NCBI RefSeq assembly: GCF_022410465.1
Contig: NZ_JAJSON010000025.1
Coordinates: forward strand, 248,001 to 312,000
Direction: 5' to 3'
DNA length: 64,000 nt
DNA from: Christiangramia crocea
GTDB lineage: Bacteria > Bacteroidota > Bacteroidia > Flavobacteriales > Flavobacteriaceae
Shown here: positions 37,012 through 49,973 of the stretch, piece by piece
Position numbering within the stretch: the first letter of the stretch is position 1
Layout of the letters: each line of letters opens with the position of its first letter
Notes under the pieces: generated by a model
What the model was told of the DNA's origin: nothing
What the model saw: the letters and a program-made list of their open reading frames with translations, nothing else
Databases searched by the model: none
Position numbers and translations under genes: made by a program

Positions 37012-38517
37012 TTATAATTCATTAGCCTTATAGTGCACATCAGAAATTTGATGTCCTCCAGCAAATCCGTCTTCTCCGGCTATAATTTTACCCTGGAAGT
37101 AGCTCGCATATTTAAAGGCCAGAACAAAGTTCTCCTGACCTAAATAAGGCGTAAGGTCCAAGGTGCATTTCACCCATTCTCCATCGGCATTTCTAGTTGG
37201 ATCTTTTAATCCATCAGGATCCGGACCTTCCTGATTGCCAGGATATGGCGTACCTAAAAATACTTCTCCCTCATTATTGATCTGGCAGCTTAATATGTCG
37301 TTAATTTGGGTGAAATTGGTTGTTTCAATTTCTCCGGTAAAGTTGTCGGTTACAAAAATTTCAAGACCGGAAGGTGTTCTTCCATCATTAAGATATTCTA
37401 TTCCGTAATTTCTAATCCAGAAGGTAGCTTCAGCTCTATAGCATCCGGCATATGTCGTAAGATTCTGAGGATTCATAATCACCCAAGAAACATGTCTCTT
37501 ACTTCCTTTTGGACCCCAATCAACATTAAAAGTAGATAAGGCTTTAGTGCCATTAACCCCTGCATCACTTCGAATTGAATCCGCCAGACTTGTAGGCTTT
37601 ATTCGTTTCCATACCTTGTTTTTCTTATTTGTAGTCACTTTTAAACCACCACGTTCCTCTACAATCCTGGTATATCCAAATCTGGTGCTAGTCTCCTCTA
37701 GGGTTGGATAGAAAAAATAATTGGTGGGAGTTTTTACATTCTCAGCCTCTTTTGAGGCAAAAATTCTAATTATGCCACTTTCCATGGTTACAACCTCCTC
37801 ACTAATATTACTGATCACATTTATGGAAGGTTCAATTTTTTCGGTTTCTGAAACTTGATAAGATGGTTTTAATGATATAACCCCTGTAGTCGGGTCTATT
37901 GTAAGTTTATCTGTATCGCTGGCTAATTCATATCGGACATCCGGGTTACCTGAAGCAACTGTAGCCTCACTCGTAGCTAATCCTTCACCTTCAACGAGGT
38001 TATAGGTTACAGGACAATAGTTTATTGCACTAACCAATTGGGGGCCAATATTAAGATGTAATACATCTTCAAAGACATTGGAGTATTCTTTACCATCTCT
38101 TTTTATTGTAGCCTTCACGGTAAAATAATAATCACCATAACCAAAATTATTTCCTTCCTCTATGATTATGGTACCTGCACCTCCAGGATCAACAAAATTA
38201 ATATCTCCGTAATCCTCAGAAACTATTGTATCCTCAACTGGATTCATAATAGTAACGTGTTCCAAATAAGTTTCGTCAAGAATTCCTTCCTCATTTCTTA
38301 CACTTACCACCTCAAAGTATACAGTTTCATTATTGGCAGAAACAAAAGGAATCCCGGAGGTAATCCTACTATATTCACGAACATTTGTAAGGTCGACATA
38401 AGACATGGAAATAGGAGCAATAGAATCTTTGGATGTACTTCCCTTTATAGGTTCTTTTTCACAATTGAAAAAAAGTAGGGCAGTTACAAAAAAGATGACT
38501 AGACGTAAAGTTTTCAT
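37012..38517 (-). CDS. Probable surface glycan-binding lipoprotein (SGBP)
   Basis: 501 residues with a lipobox at Cys19 (LLFFNC). It starts with two Ig-like beta-domains (about 30-240) that contain a cadherin-type YELASDTDKLTIDPTTGVISL segment. A C-terminal beta-sandwich follows (about 270-501, rich in Trp and aromatic residues such as VSWVIMNPQ and FWIRNYGIEYL) that would bind glycan. The layout matches SGBP/DUF4958-type proteins that assist SusCD at the cell surface. Unusually, it precedes susC instead of following susD. It is the first gene after the P3 operator. Confidence 0.78.
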   Translation of the reverse strand: MKTLRLVIFFVTALLFFNCEKEPIKGSTSKDSIAPISMSYVDLTNVREYSRITSGIPFVSANNETVYFEVVSVRNEEGILDETYLEHVTIMNPVEDTIVSEDYGDINFVDPGGAGTIIIEEGNNFGYGDYYFTVKATIKRDGKEYSNVFEDVLHLNIGPQLVSAINYCPVTYNLVEGEGLATSEATVASGNPDVRYELASDTDKLTIDPTTGVISLKPSYQVSETEKIEPSINVISNISEEVVTMESGIIRIFASKEAENVKTPTNYFFYPTLEETSTRFGYTRIVEERGGLKVTTNKKNKVWKRIKPTSLADSIRSDAGVNGTKALSTFNVDWGPKGSKRHVSWVIMNPQNLTTYAGCYRAEATFWIRNYGIEYLNDGRTPSGLEIFVTDNFTGEIETTNFTQINDILSCQINNEGEVFLGTPYPGNQEGPDPDGLKDPTRNADGEWVKCTLDLTPYLGQENFVLAFKYASYFQGKIIAGEDGFAGGHQISDVHYKANEL

Positions 38518-38567
38518 AATTTATCTCATTTACATTTTAATTCAAAAATTCAGCCTATTTAACGGAA

Positions 38568-38634
38568 CTAATTTATATATATGTTAAAAAAATTAGCATT
38601 ACAGATAATTCAGAATAAAGGGGTATATGGTCAA
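38568..38634 (-). promoter_or_regulatory. PUL operator-promoter P3 (SGBP-SusC-SusD unit)
   Basis: On the minus strand TTGACC-ATAT-ACCCCT occupies 38634-38619. Exactly 43 bases later comes TAAATTAG (38575-38568), a -7-like element. The SGBP ATG follows at 38517. The same layout occurs at four other units of the locus. Confidence 0.72.
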
Positions 38635-38639
38635 AAACT

Positions 38640-38653
38640 CCCATTTTAATGGG
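38640..38653. repeat. Palindrome CCCATT-TT-AATGGG
   Basis: Perfect 6-2-6 inverted repeat, five bases outside the P3 operator (on its upstream side). It could be a second protein site. It is not seen beside the other operators. Confidence 0.5.
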
Positions 38654-39022
38654 TTTTGTAGACTTATTGAGAATAACTTAAACAAATTATAAGAAAATGA
38701 CCTTTAATAAGAGATCATTAAATTTTTTCATTTTATTTCGCAATAATTAAATAAAAGCTTACTATTTGTTAGAATATGTAATTTCAAATACTCAAAACAG
38801 ATTCTAATTATAAGACATAATATTACAGTGGAACAAGTGTAAATTTTTAAAGAAATTGCTATTAGAATATAGAGGTATCTTCTGGGAAAATTTTCTGAAA
38901 ACCAAATGAAAAGAAATTCCTGAAACTTTAAATTCCGAATTTGTTTTAACTTATTAAAAATGGAAATAAGAATTAACCCTAGCAAAACATATTATAGCAG
39001 ATCAGGAAAAAGTAAAAATTGA
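38654..39022. other. AT-rich gap, no gene seen
   Basis: About 370 bases between the palindrome next to P3 and the end of the GH2 gene. Very AT-rich, without a supported coding frame, RNA fold or clear terminator. Confidence 0.5.
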
Positions 39023-41494
39023 TTATTCAGAAATGATCTCCACAGAGGCCAGATTTAAACCATTAGATTTTGCAGTTACTTTAATTTCTCCAGCCATATC
39101 TTTCTTGGATCGGATTACTAAAAGACACAGGCCATTAAAGGCTCTCCGATTATCTGCCTGAAAGGAAGTTATGGAAGTAGGATCTCCATTTCCAACGGCC
39201 TCTATAATGGCAGGTCCGGATACTTCAAATTCCACAAGATTGTCTGCAGTAGGACAAAAATTTCCATTTTTATCCTCTATTTGAACTTTTATGAATGACA
39301 GATCTTCCCCATCCGCATCAATGAAACTTCTATCTGGACTTAATTTTATCTGTGCAGGTTTTCCAGCTGTAATAATTGATTTGGTTGCCTTAACCTTCCC
39401 ATTTGAATAGGCAACCACTTTGAGCTTACCGGGCTGATATGGAACTTCCCAGTTTAAACGATATGGTGAGTCCCATGTCTTTTCAGGTTGCTTCCACCAC
39501 TTAAAGTCAGCAGGAATTGTAGTTTTATCCACTCCCATTTTCTTTTTACCCAATGATTCACCATTAAGAAATAGCTCTGCTTCTTCACAATTTGTATAGC
39601 AATATACAGGGATTGTAGTATTCTTCTCAACATCCCAGTTCCAGTGAGGCAGTATATGCACCATTGGTTCATCAGTCCAAATGCTTTGATAAAAATAAAA
39701 TCTATCCTTTTTAAACCCTGCAAGATCCAGCATTCCAAAATAAGAACTTCTCGACGGCCAATCGCCACCCCACTTTCCGTGAGTTTCGTTATCCCGTCCA
39801 TTAAAAGGTGTTGGCTCTCCAAGATAATCAAAACCAGTCCAAACGAATTGACCTAATGACCGGGGATTCATTTCCTGAGCATAAACTTCAAAATCAGGTG
39901 GGTAAGCCCAAGGTGGACTTATGATATCATAACTTGATATTTGTAAGGAAGGATGTTTTTCATAATTTTCTACCGGTAAATGATAAATTCCACGGGAACT
40001 CACACAGGATGACGTTTCAGAACCGTAAATGATCCAGTCTGGATGTTCCTCTAATATCTCATCATACTGCGTAGGCTTGTAATTAAAGCCTTGAATATCC
40101 AGTGGATCTGCGAGTCCATTCTTTATGGCTTGTAAATGTTTGCTTAGCCCTGCAGTTACAGGTCGAGTTGGATCCATTTCATGACAAATCCCAGTTAAGA
40201 TTTTAGCGAGTTCACCACCCTTTGGAGAAGTTTGCTCTTTTACCTCATTGCCGATGCTCCACATCACAACAGACGGATGGTTACGATCTCTTTTAATCAT
40301 ATCTCGCAGATCGGTTTGAAACCATTTGTCCCAATGCTTAGAATAATCATTTTTGGTTTTTGGTGCTGCCCAACCATCGAAAGCTTCTACCTGAACCAAA
40401 ATTCCCATTCTATCGCACAAATCTAGCTGCTCTGGCGAAGGCGGGTTATGGGCGGTTCTTATGGCATTTACTCCCATAGATTTTAATAATTCTAATTGTC
40501 TCTGGGTGGCCCTGTAATTTACGGCAGCTCCAAGGGGACCTAGATCGTGATGCATACAAACACCTTTAAATTTTAGCTGCTTTCCATTTAAGAGAAAACC
40601 TTCCGTATTGCTATATTCAATACTTCTAACCCCAAAATCTGTAGAATAAGTATCTATAACTTTACCATTTTTCTTTAAAAATGAGATGGCGGTATACAAA
40701 TATGGATTATCCAGATCCCATTTAATTGGATTATCCATTACCATATCCTGGGCAACTTCAACACTTGTATTAGCAGATAATTCTATTTTGGAGAAATTAC
40801 TCACAACTTCAGCCCCATGAGTATTAATTATACTGGTCTTAAGCTCAAATTCACCCGGGCTATTTGTGGTATTGTTTAAAATGGTTTGAATATTTATCTC
40901 AGCCTTATTCTCCGTAATTTTGGGGGTTGTAATGTAAGTTCCCCTATGAGCAACATGCACGGGGTTTTTAATTTTTAACCATACATTTCGGTAGATACCT
41001 GCTCCTGGATACCATCTGGCGGCAAGATCCTCGGGGTTAACTTTAACCGCAATAATGTTTTCTTCACCAAACTTGATGTGGGAGGTGAGATCTACTTCAA
41101 ATCCTATATAGCCATAAGGTCTGCCTCCAACTTTATGCCCATTTATCCAAACAGTAGAATTATTCATAACTCCGTCGAATTCAACGATAACCTTTCTTCC
41201 CTTATGTTTGGCATCAATGACAAAATGTTTGCGATACCATGCTGTTCCTGAAATGGGGAGTCCGCCGGTACGGGTGTCATGAATGGAGTCAAAGGGACCC
41301 TCAATTGCCCAGTCATGAGGCAAATTAAGTTGCCTCCAGTTCTTATCAGGAAAGTCCTCACTTTGGGCCCTACCCTGTACAGCCTTTTGGAATAACCAGC
41401 CGTCGTTGAATTTATGGGTATTTTTATCTATAGACTGAGCTTCCCCATAGTAGAAGGCAAGTAAAAAAACCGGAAGCAATAATCTTATTTTCAT
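39023..41494 (-). CDS. GH2 glycosidase with DUF4982 (exo-beta-galactosidase-like)
   Basis: 823 residues with a signal peptide (1-19). The GH2 sugar-binding domain begins at WLFQKAV and contains NLPHDWAIEGPF, followed by an immunoglobulin-like domain and the catalytic barrel (about 295-600). The acid/base Glu is in MWSIGNEVKEQ (about 416) and the nucleophile Glu is in IYGSETSS (about 493). A DUF4982-type domain follows, with NCEEAELFLNGESLGKK. GSETSS-type GH2 enzymes are commonly beta-galactosidases of marine galactan loci. It is transcribed with the sulfatase six bases upstream, implying desulfation then removal of a terminal sugar. Confidence 0.9.
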   Translation of the reverse strand: MKIRLLLPVFLLAFYYGEAQSIDKNTHKFNDGWLFQKAVQGRAQSEDFPDKNWRQLNLPHDWAIEGPFDSIHDTRTGGLPISGTAWYRKHFVIDAKHKGRKVIVEFDGVMNNSTVWINGHKVGGRPYGYIGFEVDLTSHIKFGEENIIAVKVNPEDLAARWYPGAGIYRNVWLKIKNPVHVAHRGTYITTPKITENKAEINIQTILNNTTNSPGEFELKTSIINTHGAEVVSNFSKIELSANTSVEVAQDMVMDNPIKWDLDNPYLYTAISFLKKNGKVIDTYSTDFGVRSIEYSNTEGFLLNGKQLKFKGVCMHHDLGPLGAAVNYRATQRQLELLKSMGVNAIRTAHNPPSPEQLDLCDRMGILVQVEAFDGWAAPKTKNDYSKHWDKWFQTDLRDMIKRDRNHPSVVMWSIGNEVKEQTSPKGGELAKILTGICHEMDPTRPVTAGLSKHLQAIKNGLADPLDIQGFNYKPTQYDEILEEHPDWIIYGSETSSCVSSRGIYHLPVENYEKHPSLQISSYDIISPPWAYPPDFEVYAQEMNPRSLGQFVWTGFDYLGEPTPFNGRDNETHGKWGGDWPSRSSYFGMLDLAGFKKDRFYFYQSIWTDEPMVHILPHWNWDVEKNTTIPVYCYTNCEEAELFLNGESLGKKKMGVDKTTIPADFKWWKQPEKTWDSPYRLNWEVPYQPGKLKVVAYSNGKVKATKSIITAGKPAQIKLSPDRSFIDADGEDLSFIKVQIEDKNGNFCPTADNLVEFEVSGPAIIEAVGNGDPTSITSFQADNRRAFNGLCLLVIRSKKDMAGEIKVTAKSNGLNLASVEIISE

Positions 41495-41500
41495 TCTATA

Positions 41501-43093
41501 CTAGTTAGTTGTTAATTCTTTTTCAGAAGTTGAACGATGGTCTTTGGATCTGATTTCGTCTAATTTCTCCTGAAGTGCGTTAACCATATTTGGGTTAGCT
41601 GCAGCGATATTTCTTTTCTCACCAGGATCTTTAGCCAGGTCATATAACTGAGGATCATGACTGGTTCCACCTTCAATTTTCTTTTTGGCCATTATGAATT
41701 TGGGTTCCTTTTGCCCCTTGGAAAGCGGCTCAATATATTTGAACTTACCTTTTCTTATAGCTAGAACCGAAGCTTCTTCAATTAAATATTCTGTACCTTT
41801 TTCCTGTGCAGATAGTAGTGCTTTGGAAATGTCCTGGCTGTCTATAGCTTCATCTTTCGATAGGTCTGAACCTATGATTGAAGCTATACTAGCATATAAA
41901 TCTACCTGACTCCATAATGCTTCACTAACACCGGGTTGAATTTTTCCTTCCCAGTAAACAATCGTGGGAACGCGTGTACCTGCTTCAAAAATACTGTATT
42001 TCCCACCTCTAAAACCACCGGCAGGATCATGGTCTCCAAGCTTTTCAACTGCACTATCTTCATATCCATCATTAAGTACAGGACCGTTATCGCTGGTAAA
42101 GATCACAAGGGTATTTTCTAATAAATCCCTTTCTTTAAGAGCCTCCATAACTTTACCAGTCATCCAGTCCATCTGTACTATAGCGTCTCCCCGAACCCCC
42201 ATATTGGTCTTTCCTTTGAACATCTCATGAGGTAACCGAGGTACATGAATATCGTGAAATGAAAAGAATAAAAAGAAAGGATTTTTTTTGGCTGAATCCA
42301 TAAATTCTACCGCTTTATTTGTCATTACAAATGGAAAATTCTCATCCTTCCATAAAGCGCTTTCACCTCCGTCCATATAACCTATTCTACTTACACCATT
42401 TACAATTGTCATATTATGTTGTGAGTCTGCAGAATACCTAAGCAATTCAGGATTTTCGTAGCCGGTGGGCATATCGCCTATCTTCTTGTTTTTATAACTA
42501 ACTACAATAGGATCGTCATGTTCTTTCAGGTTAATAACTCTATGGTTTTCAACATAAACTGCAGGCACCCTGTCTCCAGTCGCAGGAATAAGAAATGAAT
42601 AGTCAAATCCAACTTCTAGTGGTCCAGGTTTTATATCTTGATTCCAATTAACATTACCGTTTCCAAGACCCAGATGCCATTTTCCAACCACGCCGGTTTT
42701 ATATCCACATTCACTAAGCATACTGGCTATGGTAGGCGTTTTTTCGTCAATGAGTAAAGGTGCATCTCCTGGGAGAACACTCGCATTCTTTCTAAAGGCA
42801 TGTTGACCCGTTAATAAGCTATATCTAGAAGGTGTACAAGTAGACGCTGTACTATGTGCATCTGTGAACCTGATTCCGTTCGCCGCTAATCCATCTACAT
42901 TTGGGGTATTTACACTTTCCGAACCATAAGAACTTAAATCTCCGTATCCAAGATCATCAACATAGAAAATTATGATATTTGGTTTTGCTGGTTTTTCCGG
43001 ATCTACAGGTTTGAATGACATTAATGAAAAACAGATCGTAAATACCATCCCAAAAGTAAGGGACATGTTTTTTATATTAAGATTATTACTCAT
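41501..43093 (-). CDS. S1 sulfatase, arylsulfatase type, exported
   Basis: 530 residues with an N-terminal hydrophobic segment (about 10-28). Metal DD in FYVDDLGYGD (46-47), maturation motif CTPSR (Cys86), GKWHLGLG, FFSFHDIHVPRLPHE and FTSDNGPVLNDGYEDSA are intact, the classic arylsulfatase A type. First gene of a two-gene unit with the GH2 at 39023, preceded by its own operator P2. The 209-base gap upstream holds that promoter. Confidence 0.93.
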   Translation of the reverse strand: MSNNLNIKNMSLTFGMVFTICFSLMSFKPVDPEKPAKPNIIIFYVDDLGYGDLSSYGSESVNTPNVDGLAANGIRFTDAHSTASTCTPSRYSLLTGQHAFRKNASVLPGDAPLLIDEKTPTIASMLSECGYKTGVVGKWHLGLGNGNVNWNQDIKPGPLEVGFDYSFLIPATGDRVPAVYVENHRVINLKEHDDPIVVSYKNKKIGDMPTGYENPELLRYSADSQHNMTIVNGVSRIGYMDGGESALWKDENFPFVMTNKAVEFMDSAKKNPFFLFFSFHDIHVPRLPHEMFKGKTNMGVRGDAIVQMDWMTGKVMEALKERDLLENTLVIFTSDNGPVLNDGYEDSAVEKLGDHDPAGGFRGGKYSIFEAGTRVPTIVYWEGKIQPGVSEALWSQVDLYASIASIIGSDLSKDEAIDSQDISKALLSAQEKGTEYLIEEASVLAIRKGKFKYIEPLSKGQKEPKFIMAKKKIEGGTSHDPQLYDLAKDPGEKRNIAAANPNMVNALQEKLDEIRSKDHRSTSEKELTTN

Positions 43094-43130
43094 GGCTTAA
43101 TACTTTTTATATTATTGCAGATATTTATAT

Positions 43131-43198
43131 CAATTTATTTTCCCCGAGATTACAAAGTAACCAACTACTACTTTAGTTTATGGGGTCATATATTGCAA
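43131..43198 (-). promoter_or_regulatory. PUL operator-promoter P2 (sulfatase-GH2 unit)
   Basis: Minus strand: TTG (43198-43196), then ACCCCA (43186-43181) and, 43 bases later, TAAATTG (43137-43131). The left half of the motif is less conserved here (TTGCAA-TATATG), and the -7 box is one base short. The position and spacing still match the other four sites. The ATG follows at 43093. Confidence 0.55.
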
Positions 43199-43302
43199 TG
43201 AACAGGACAAGCCCACCTATATAAGCACTTTTCGGTAATTATTTGGAGATTAATATTGATATGACTAGAGTATTTCAGTAGACATTCTCATAAAAGAACA
43301 GA

Positions 43303-44805
43303 TTACATTCCTTCCAAAATTTCTTCTGAAACTCCTATGTTTCTATCTCGTAATGGCGATGATTTTTTCAGTAAAAAGTTTTTCAAAATCTCAAATCCAT
43401 CTCCTCTAGAATGTGCATTTAAAATTTCGGGTTTTTTGAAAACAGCTTTAGGATCCTTTGGCAAACCCTCAATCTTCCCATAATAGACATTATTTTCAAA
43501 TCGGGTTTTTTTATCCTTTCCAAATTTGAATTCAAAAGCCTCATTACCTACATAGAAAATATTATTCTTGACCAGGGTATTTTTCGGCCAAGGACCTCCC
43601 CAATTATCCATTTTCACTATAGTACGACCCAAATTACCAAATCGTTTTTGGGGAACAATTATGATATTATTATATATCTTGGTATTCTTCACAGGACCGG
43701 TAATATGAAATATCGGTGAAAAAACACCCCTCCTTTCTGTAGGGTACGGCCGGATGCCATCATTAACACTAATATTGTGCCTCACTACAGTTCCCGCATT
43801 CCCAATATTTTTTGAGGTTCCATAACTATCACCATTGTTGCAAATAAGTAAAAAACCGCCGTAATTATCATGACTATAATTGTATTGAATAATTGTTCCA
43901 AGACAATTCCAGTCCGAGTCGTAAGCCTGTCCATCCCATTTAGCTTTATGACCGCTAACCTCATTAAATTGAATTAGGGTATTATCTGAACTCCATGGCC
44001 AAATTCCCGCTGCAGCTTCACTATGTGGGAGCACATCTAGGAAATCCCGCAATATATTGCCTTCAATTAAGGCTCCCTCACATCCAACGGGAACGATCCC
44101 ATCCCCAGGCACTCTTTCAATCAAGTTATCTCTAATTATTACACCAATACTCGGATGCCAATTCTCCCTATCTGTATACCCCCTGGAATTGATAGCATTT
44201 CTCGCGCTATCATGTATATATGAATTTTGTATGATCAGGTTCACAAATCGGGTTTTAACCCTATCTCCCGAATTCTTCCAAATTATGGCACTACCTCCGC
44301 CCTGCTTTTTATTCAAACTTCCATTAACCCGATGTATCTCCAAATTGTCCAGCACAATATGGTGGCAATCTCCAAAATTCTCTGCTTCGATGGTCACGCC
44401 TCGTCTACCAGCTTTGCTCTCTTTACCCTCATTGGTGATTTCTAAATTTCTTATTTCCCAATATTCCACATTATAGAGGAATAGAGTGTAATCTTTTTTA
44501 CCTTCTCCATGTATGGCCGGCTTATCGCCCTCCCCATAGCTATCTATGATTATAGGATTATTTTCACTTCCGCTGCCCTTAACCCGGAGCTGTCCAAAAT
44601 AGCTGGTTCCTGCTTTAAAAAGTATTTTATCACCAGGTTTAAAACTTATTTTGTTCAAATTCTCGAGTGAACTCCAGGCATTTCCAGGTGAATTACCCGA
44701 ATTGGAGTCTTTTCCCGTTTCGCTATCTACATAATAAATTTTTGCAAAAATTGATGTCGAAAAGAAAAAATAGAGTATTAGTATTGCTGAAATTGTATTT
44801 TTCAT
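43303..44805 (-). CDS. Secreted right-handed parallel beta-helix protein (paralogue A)
   Basis: 500 residues with a signal peptide (1-21). YYVDSETGKDSNSGNSPGNAWSSL begins the fold; then come many short turns typical of parallel beta-helices (HHIVLDNLEIHRVNG, VIIRDNLIERVPGDGI, TIIQYNYSHDNYGGF, VRHNISVNDG). Beta-helix proteins of this style include glycoside hydrolases (such as GH110 or GH141) and polysaccharide lyases (such as PL6). I cannot place it by eye. It shares WNC or FNC, then QYN, N-GGF and NISVNDG or NVSINDG with the beta-helix at 48075. It is co-transcribed downstream of a LacZ-type GH2, 14 bases away. Confidence 0.85.
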   Translation of the reverse strand: MKNTISAILILYFFFSTSIFAKIYYVDSETGKDSNSGNSPGNAWSSLENLNKISFKPGDKILFKAGTSYFGQLRVKGSGSENNPIIIDSYGEGDKPAIHGEGKKDYTLFLYNVEYWEIRNLEITNEGKESKAGRRGVTIEAENFGDCHHIVLDNLEIHRVNGSLNKKQGGGSAIIWKNSGDRVKTRFVNLIIQNSYIHDSARNAINSRGYTDRENWHPSIGVIIRDNLIERVPGDGIVPVGCEGALIEGNILRDFLDVLPHSEAAAGIWPWSSDNTLIQFNEVSGHKAKWDGQAYDSDWNCLGTIIQYNYSHDNYGGFLLICNNGDSYGTSKNIGNAGTVVRHNISVNDGIRPYPTERRGVFSPIFHITGPVKNTKIYNNIIIVPQKRFGNLGRTIVKMDNWGGPWPKNTLVKNNIFYVGNEAFEFKFGKDKKTRFENNVYYGKIEGLPKDPKAVFKKPEILNAHSRGDGFEILKNFLLKKSSPLRDRNIGVSEEILEGM

Positions 44806-44819
44806 TCTAATATTTCTTG

Positions 44820-48029
<3,210 letters not shown>

Positions 48030-48074
48030 CTAATCCCTATTCTACTTCAGATTCATTTATTTAGGCTCTCTGTG

Positions 48075-49712
48075 CTAATTATTAATTTCAATGGCACCTA
48101 AATCTGGTTGGCTTTTGATTTCATTACCAAGAATATCCACTTTCACCTTCATGCCGTACTTTAAACCGTCTGGATCATTTAGAAGCTTAGGAATAGAGAT
48201 TCCTTTGTTCCTTATTAAGGCAGTATTAGTAGGCACAAAATCTTCAATATTTTCACCATTTTTATTTTTAAAGGCTGGGGTTCCATATATTGGTTGGGTA
48301 TCTCGAATCTGAATTTCAGAGGGCCAATTCTCAGGTTTCAGAAACAAATTCCTCTTAAATATTATATCTCCAGTAAACTTCCCTCCAGTTTTTTCTGGGC
48401 GATATTGATCACCCTTAACAAGGGATGAAGGCCCTTCTATATAAAAGATGTTATTTGCTATCAATATTCCATTGGAAGCTTTGTCTATTGCTATTTTAGC
48501 TTCGATCCCTTTTTTTAAATAGATCGTGTTATTATAGAAATAGGTATTAAAGGGCCCTTTTCTTTTTCTATCCTTTCCATTAAATCCACTCAACCAAAAT
48601 GTTTTACCCTCCTGGAATGCTCCATTTTTACCTTTTATTCTATAACCATCATTTATACTTACATTATATCTATAGGAACAGTTATAATTATTACCCAATA
48701 TTTCACAGAAACCTCCTGCATTGTTACGGCTTAGGTTGTATTGCACGACTACATCTCTACAATTAAAATCTATATGTATGCCAGCAGAATCTCCCGGACC
48801 CCTTGCATTTAAAAATTGATTCTTTTCTATCAAAATTCCTGTACAGCCCCATGTCCAAAGTCCACTGCCTCTCCCCCACTTCCTGGGATCGTTCCCAGAA
48901 CCTGACCTGTCAATTTTATTTTTATAAACATGGCCATTATTAGCTGAACCTATCTGAATTCCTGGCCCTCCTGTATTAAAAACTATATTATTAAAAACTT
49001 TAAAATCCCGAATCCCCCCGTTTCTCCTAGAGGTAAACTTCAAACCGGTGTGCCCTACATTACTAATACTGGAATTCAAAACTTTAACATCTCTTATCAA
49101 TGCTTTTTCTGAGGTATTAATAAATCTTATCCCGTAACCGTATCCCTGAGTACCATTAGCAGAGTATACTTCAGATTCAGGTCTTTTATAACCGAGGTTT
49201 TCGTAAAATATGTCTGAAATATCCACATCGGAAATTTCTATATTTTCAGAAATTATATCTCCGCTGGTTCTCACCAGGATACCGCATCTCATTCCTTTAC
49301 CTGTATTTTGAATAGATTTCCTTCCTCCATTAGCTCTTATTTCCAGATTTGAAATGCGAATATGGCTGGAGTTTTCAATCAGGATGCCATTATTAAAATC
49401 TGCCGCGTTAATTATGGCTTTTTTACTTTTCGCCCTCCCATCTTTATATGATCTTATCACAATTGGCTTCTCTGAATCTCCATATATATTTTTTAAAATC
49501 AATGAGCCTTTGATCTCAATTCCCGCAGCGAGGTTAATAGTATCACCTGGTTCTAATTTGATTCTACTAAAATTGGAAAAAGATTTCCATGCTTCAGTTT
49601 TATGAAGTCCGGAATTTGTATCAGATCCCTTTTCCGCATTAACGTAAAATGTTTTGGAATAGGAAAAGTTGCAAAAAAAAATAAAAATGAAAGAGAGAAT
49701 TTTTAACTCCAT
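48075..49712 (-). CDS. Secreted right-handed parallel beta-helix protein (paralogue B)
   Basis: 545 residues with a signal peptide (1-19). FYVNAEKGSDTNSGLHKTEAWKSF opens the beta-helix. Repeated coil motifs include IRISNLEIRANGG, FKVFNNIVFNTGGPGIQIG, VVVQYNLSRNNAGGF and YRYNVSINDGYR. It shows obvious common ancestry with the protein at 43303, and both are transcribed with the LacZ-type GH2 between them. The catalytic type is unknown; glycoside hydrolase or lyase are both possible. It is the first gene after operator P1. Confidence 0.85.
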   Translation of the reverse strand: MELKILSFIFIFFCNFSYSKTFYVNAEKGSDTNSGLHKTEAWKSFSNFSRIKLEPGDTINLAAGIEIKGSLILKNIYGDSEKPIVIRSYKDGRAKSKKAIINAADFNNGILIENSSHIRISNLEIRANGGRKSIQNTGKGMRCGILVRTSGDIISENIEISDVDISDIFYENLGYKRPESEVYSANGTQGYGYGIRFINTSEKALIRDVKVLNSSISNVGHTGLKFTSRRNGGIRDFKVFNNIVFNTGGPGIQIGSANNGHVYKNKIDRSGSGNDPRKWGRGSGLWTWGCTGILIEKNQFLNARGPGDSAGIHIDFNCRDVVVQYNLSRNNAGGFCEILGNNYNCSYRYNVSINDGYRIKGKNGAFQEGKTFWLSGFNGKDRKRKGPFNTYFYNNTIYLKKGIEAKIAIDKASNGILIANNIFYIEGPSSLVKGDQYRPEKTGGKFTGDIIFKRNLFLKPENWPSEIQIRDTQPIYGTPAFKNKNGENIEDFVPTNTALIRNKGISIPKLLNDPDGLKYGMKVKVDILGNEIKSQPDLGAIEINN

Positions 49713-49734
49713 AATAATGCCATTAATTTTTACT

Positions 49735-49803
49735 CAATATTAAAAATCATATAAGCCACTGCAGGGGTAATATCAATTAATTAATGGTATTATTAGGTCA
49801 AAA
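49735..49803 (-). promoter_or_regulatory. PUL operator-promoter P1 (beta-helix-GH2 unit)
   Basis: Minus strand: TTGACC-TAATA-ATACCA, a diverged copy (49801-49785), then TAATATTG (49742-49735) after 42 bases; the ATG is at 49712. TGACCTAATAA here closely matches TGAACTAATAA in P5. A second motif-like sequence, TTGATATTACCCCT, lies between (49776-49763). Confidence 0.65.
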
Positions 49804-49874
49804 TCCACTATTATTAAGCAAAATGAAAAGTTTTCAGAGAGTTTTTACAGGTTTTGAGTGATTTCCCACATTAA

Positions 49875-49941
49875 TTGACCTTTTACCCCTAACGATTAAA
49901 GTGTTGATTAAATTCCAGCCGATTTAAATACTATATCTTTG
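49875..49941 (+). promoter_or_regulatory. PUL operator-promoter P4 (FGE gene)
   Basis: TTGACC-TTTT-ACCCCT at 49875-49890, then TATCTTTG (perfect TAnnTTTG) at 49934-49941 after 43 bases. There is no TTG at the -33 position, so the promoter probably needs an activator. Divergent to P1. Confidence 0.75.
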
Positions 49942-49973
49942 AGATATAATCATTTTAAAAGTTAAAAATCACC

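Noticed and set aside
44057-44476. 139-codon plus-strand frame inside the beta-helix gene
   Set aside because: Antisense shadow with no family signature.
49763-49778. TTGATATTACCCCT as another operator in the P1 region
   Set aside because: It lacks the CC of TTGACC and sits only 20 bases before the -7 box, unlike the others. It may be a secondary half-site, so it is mentioned but not counted.
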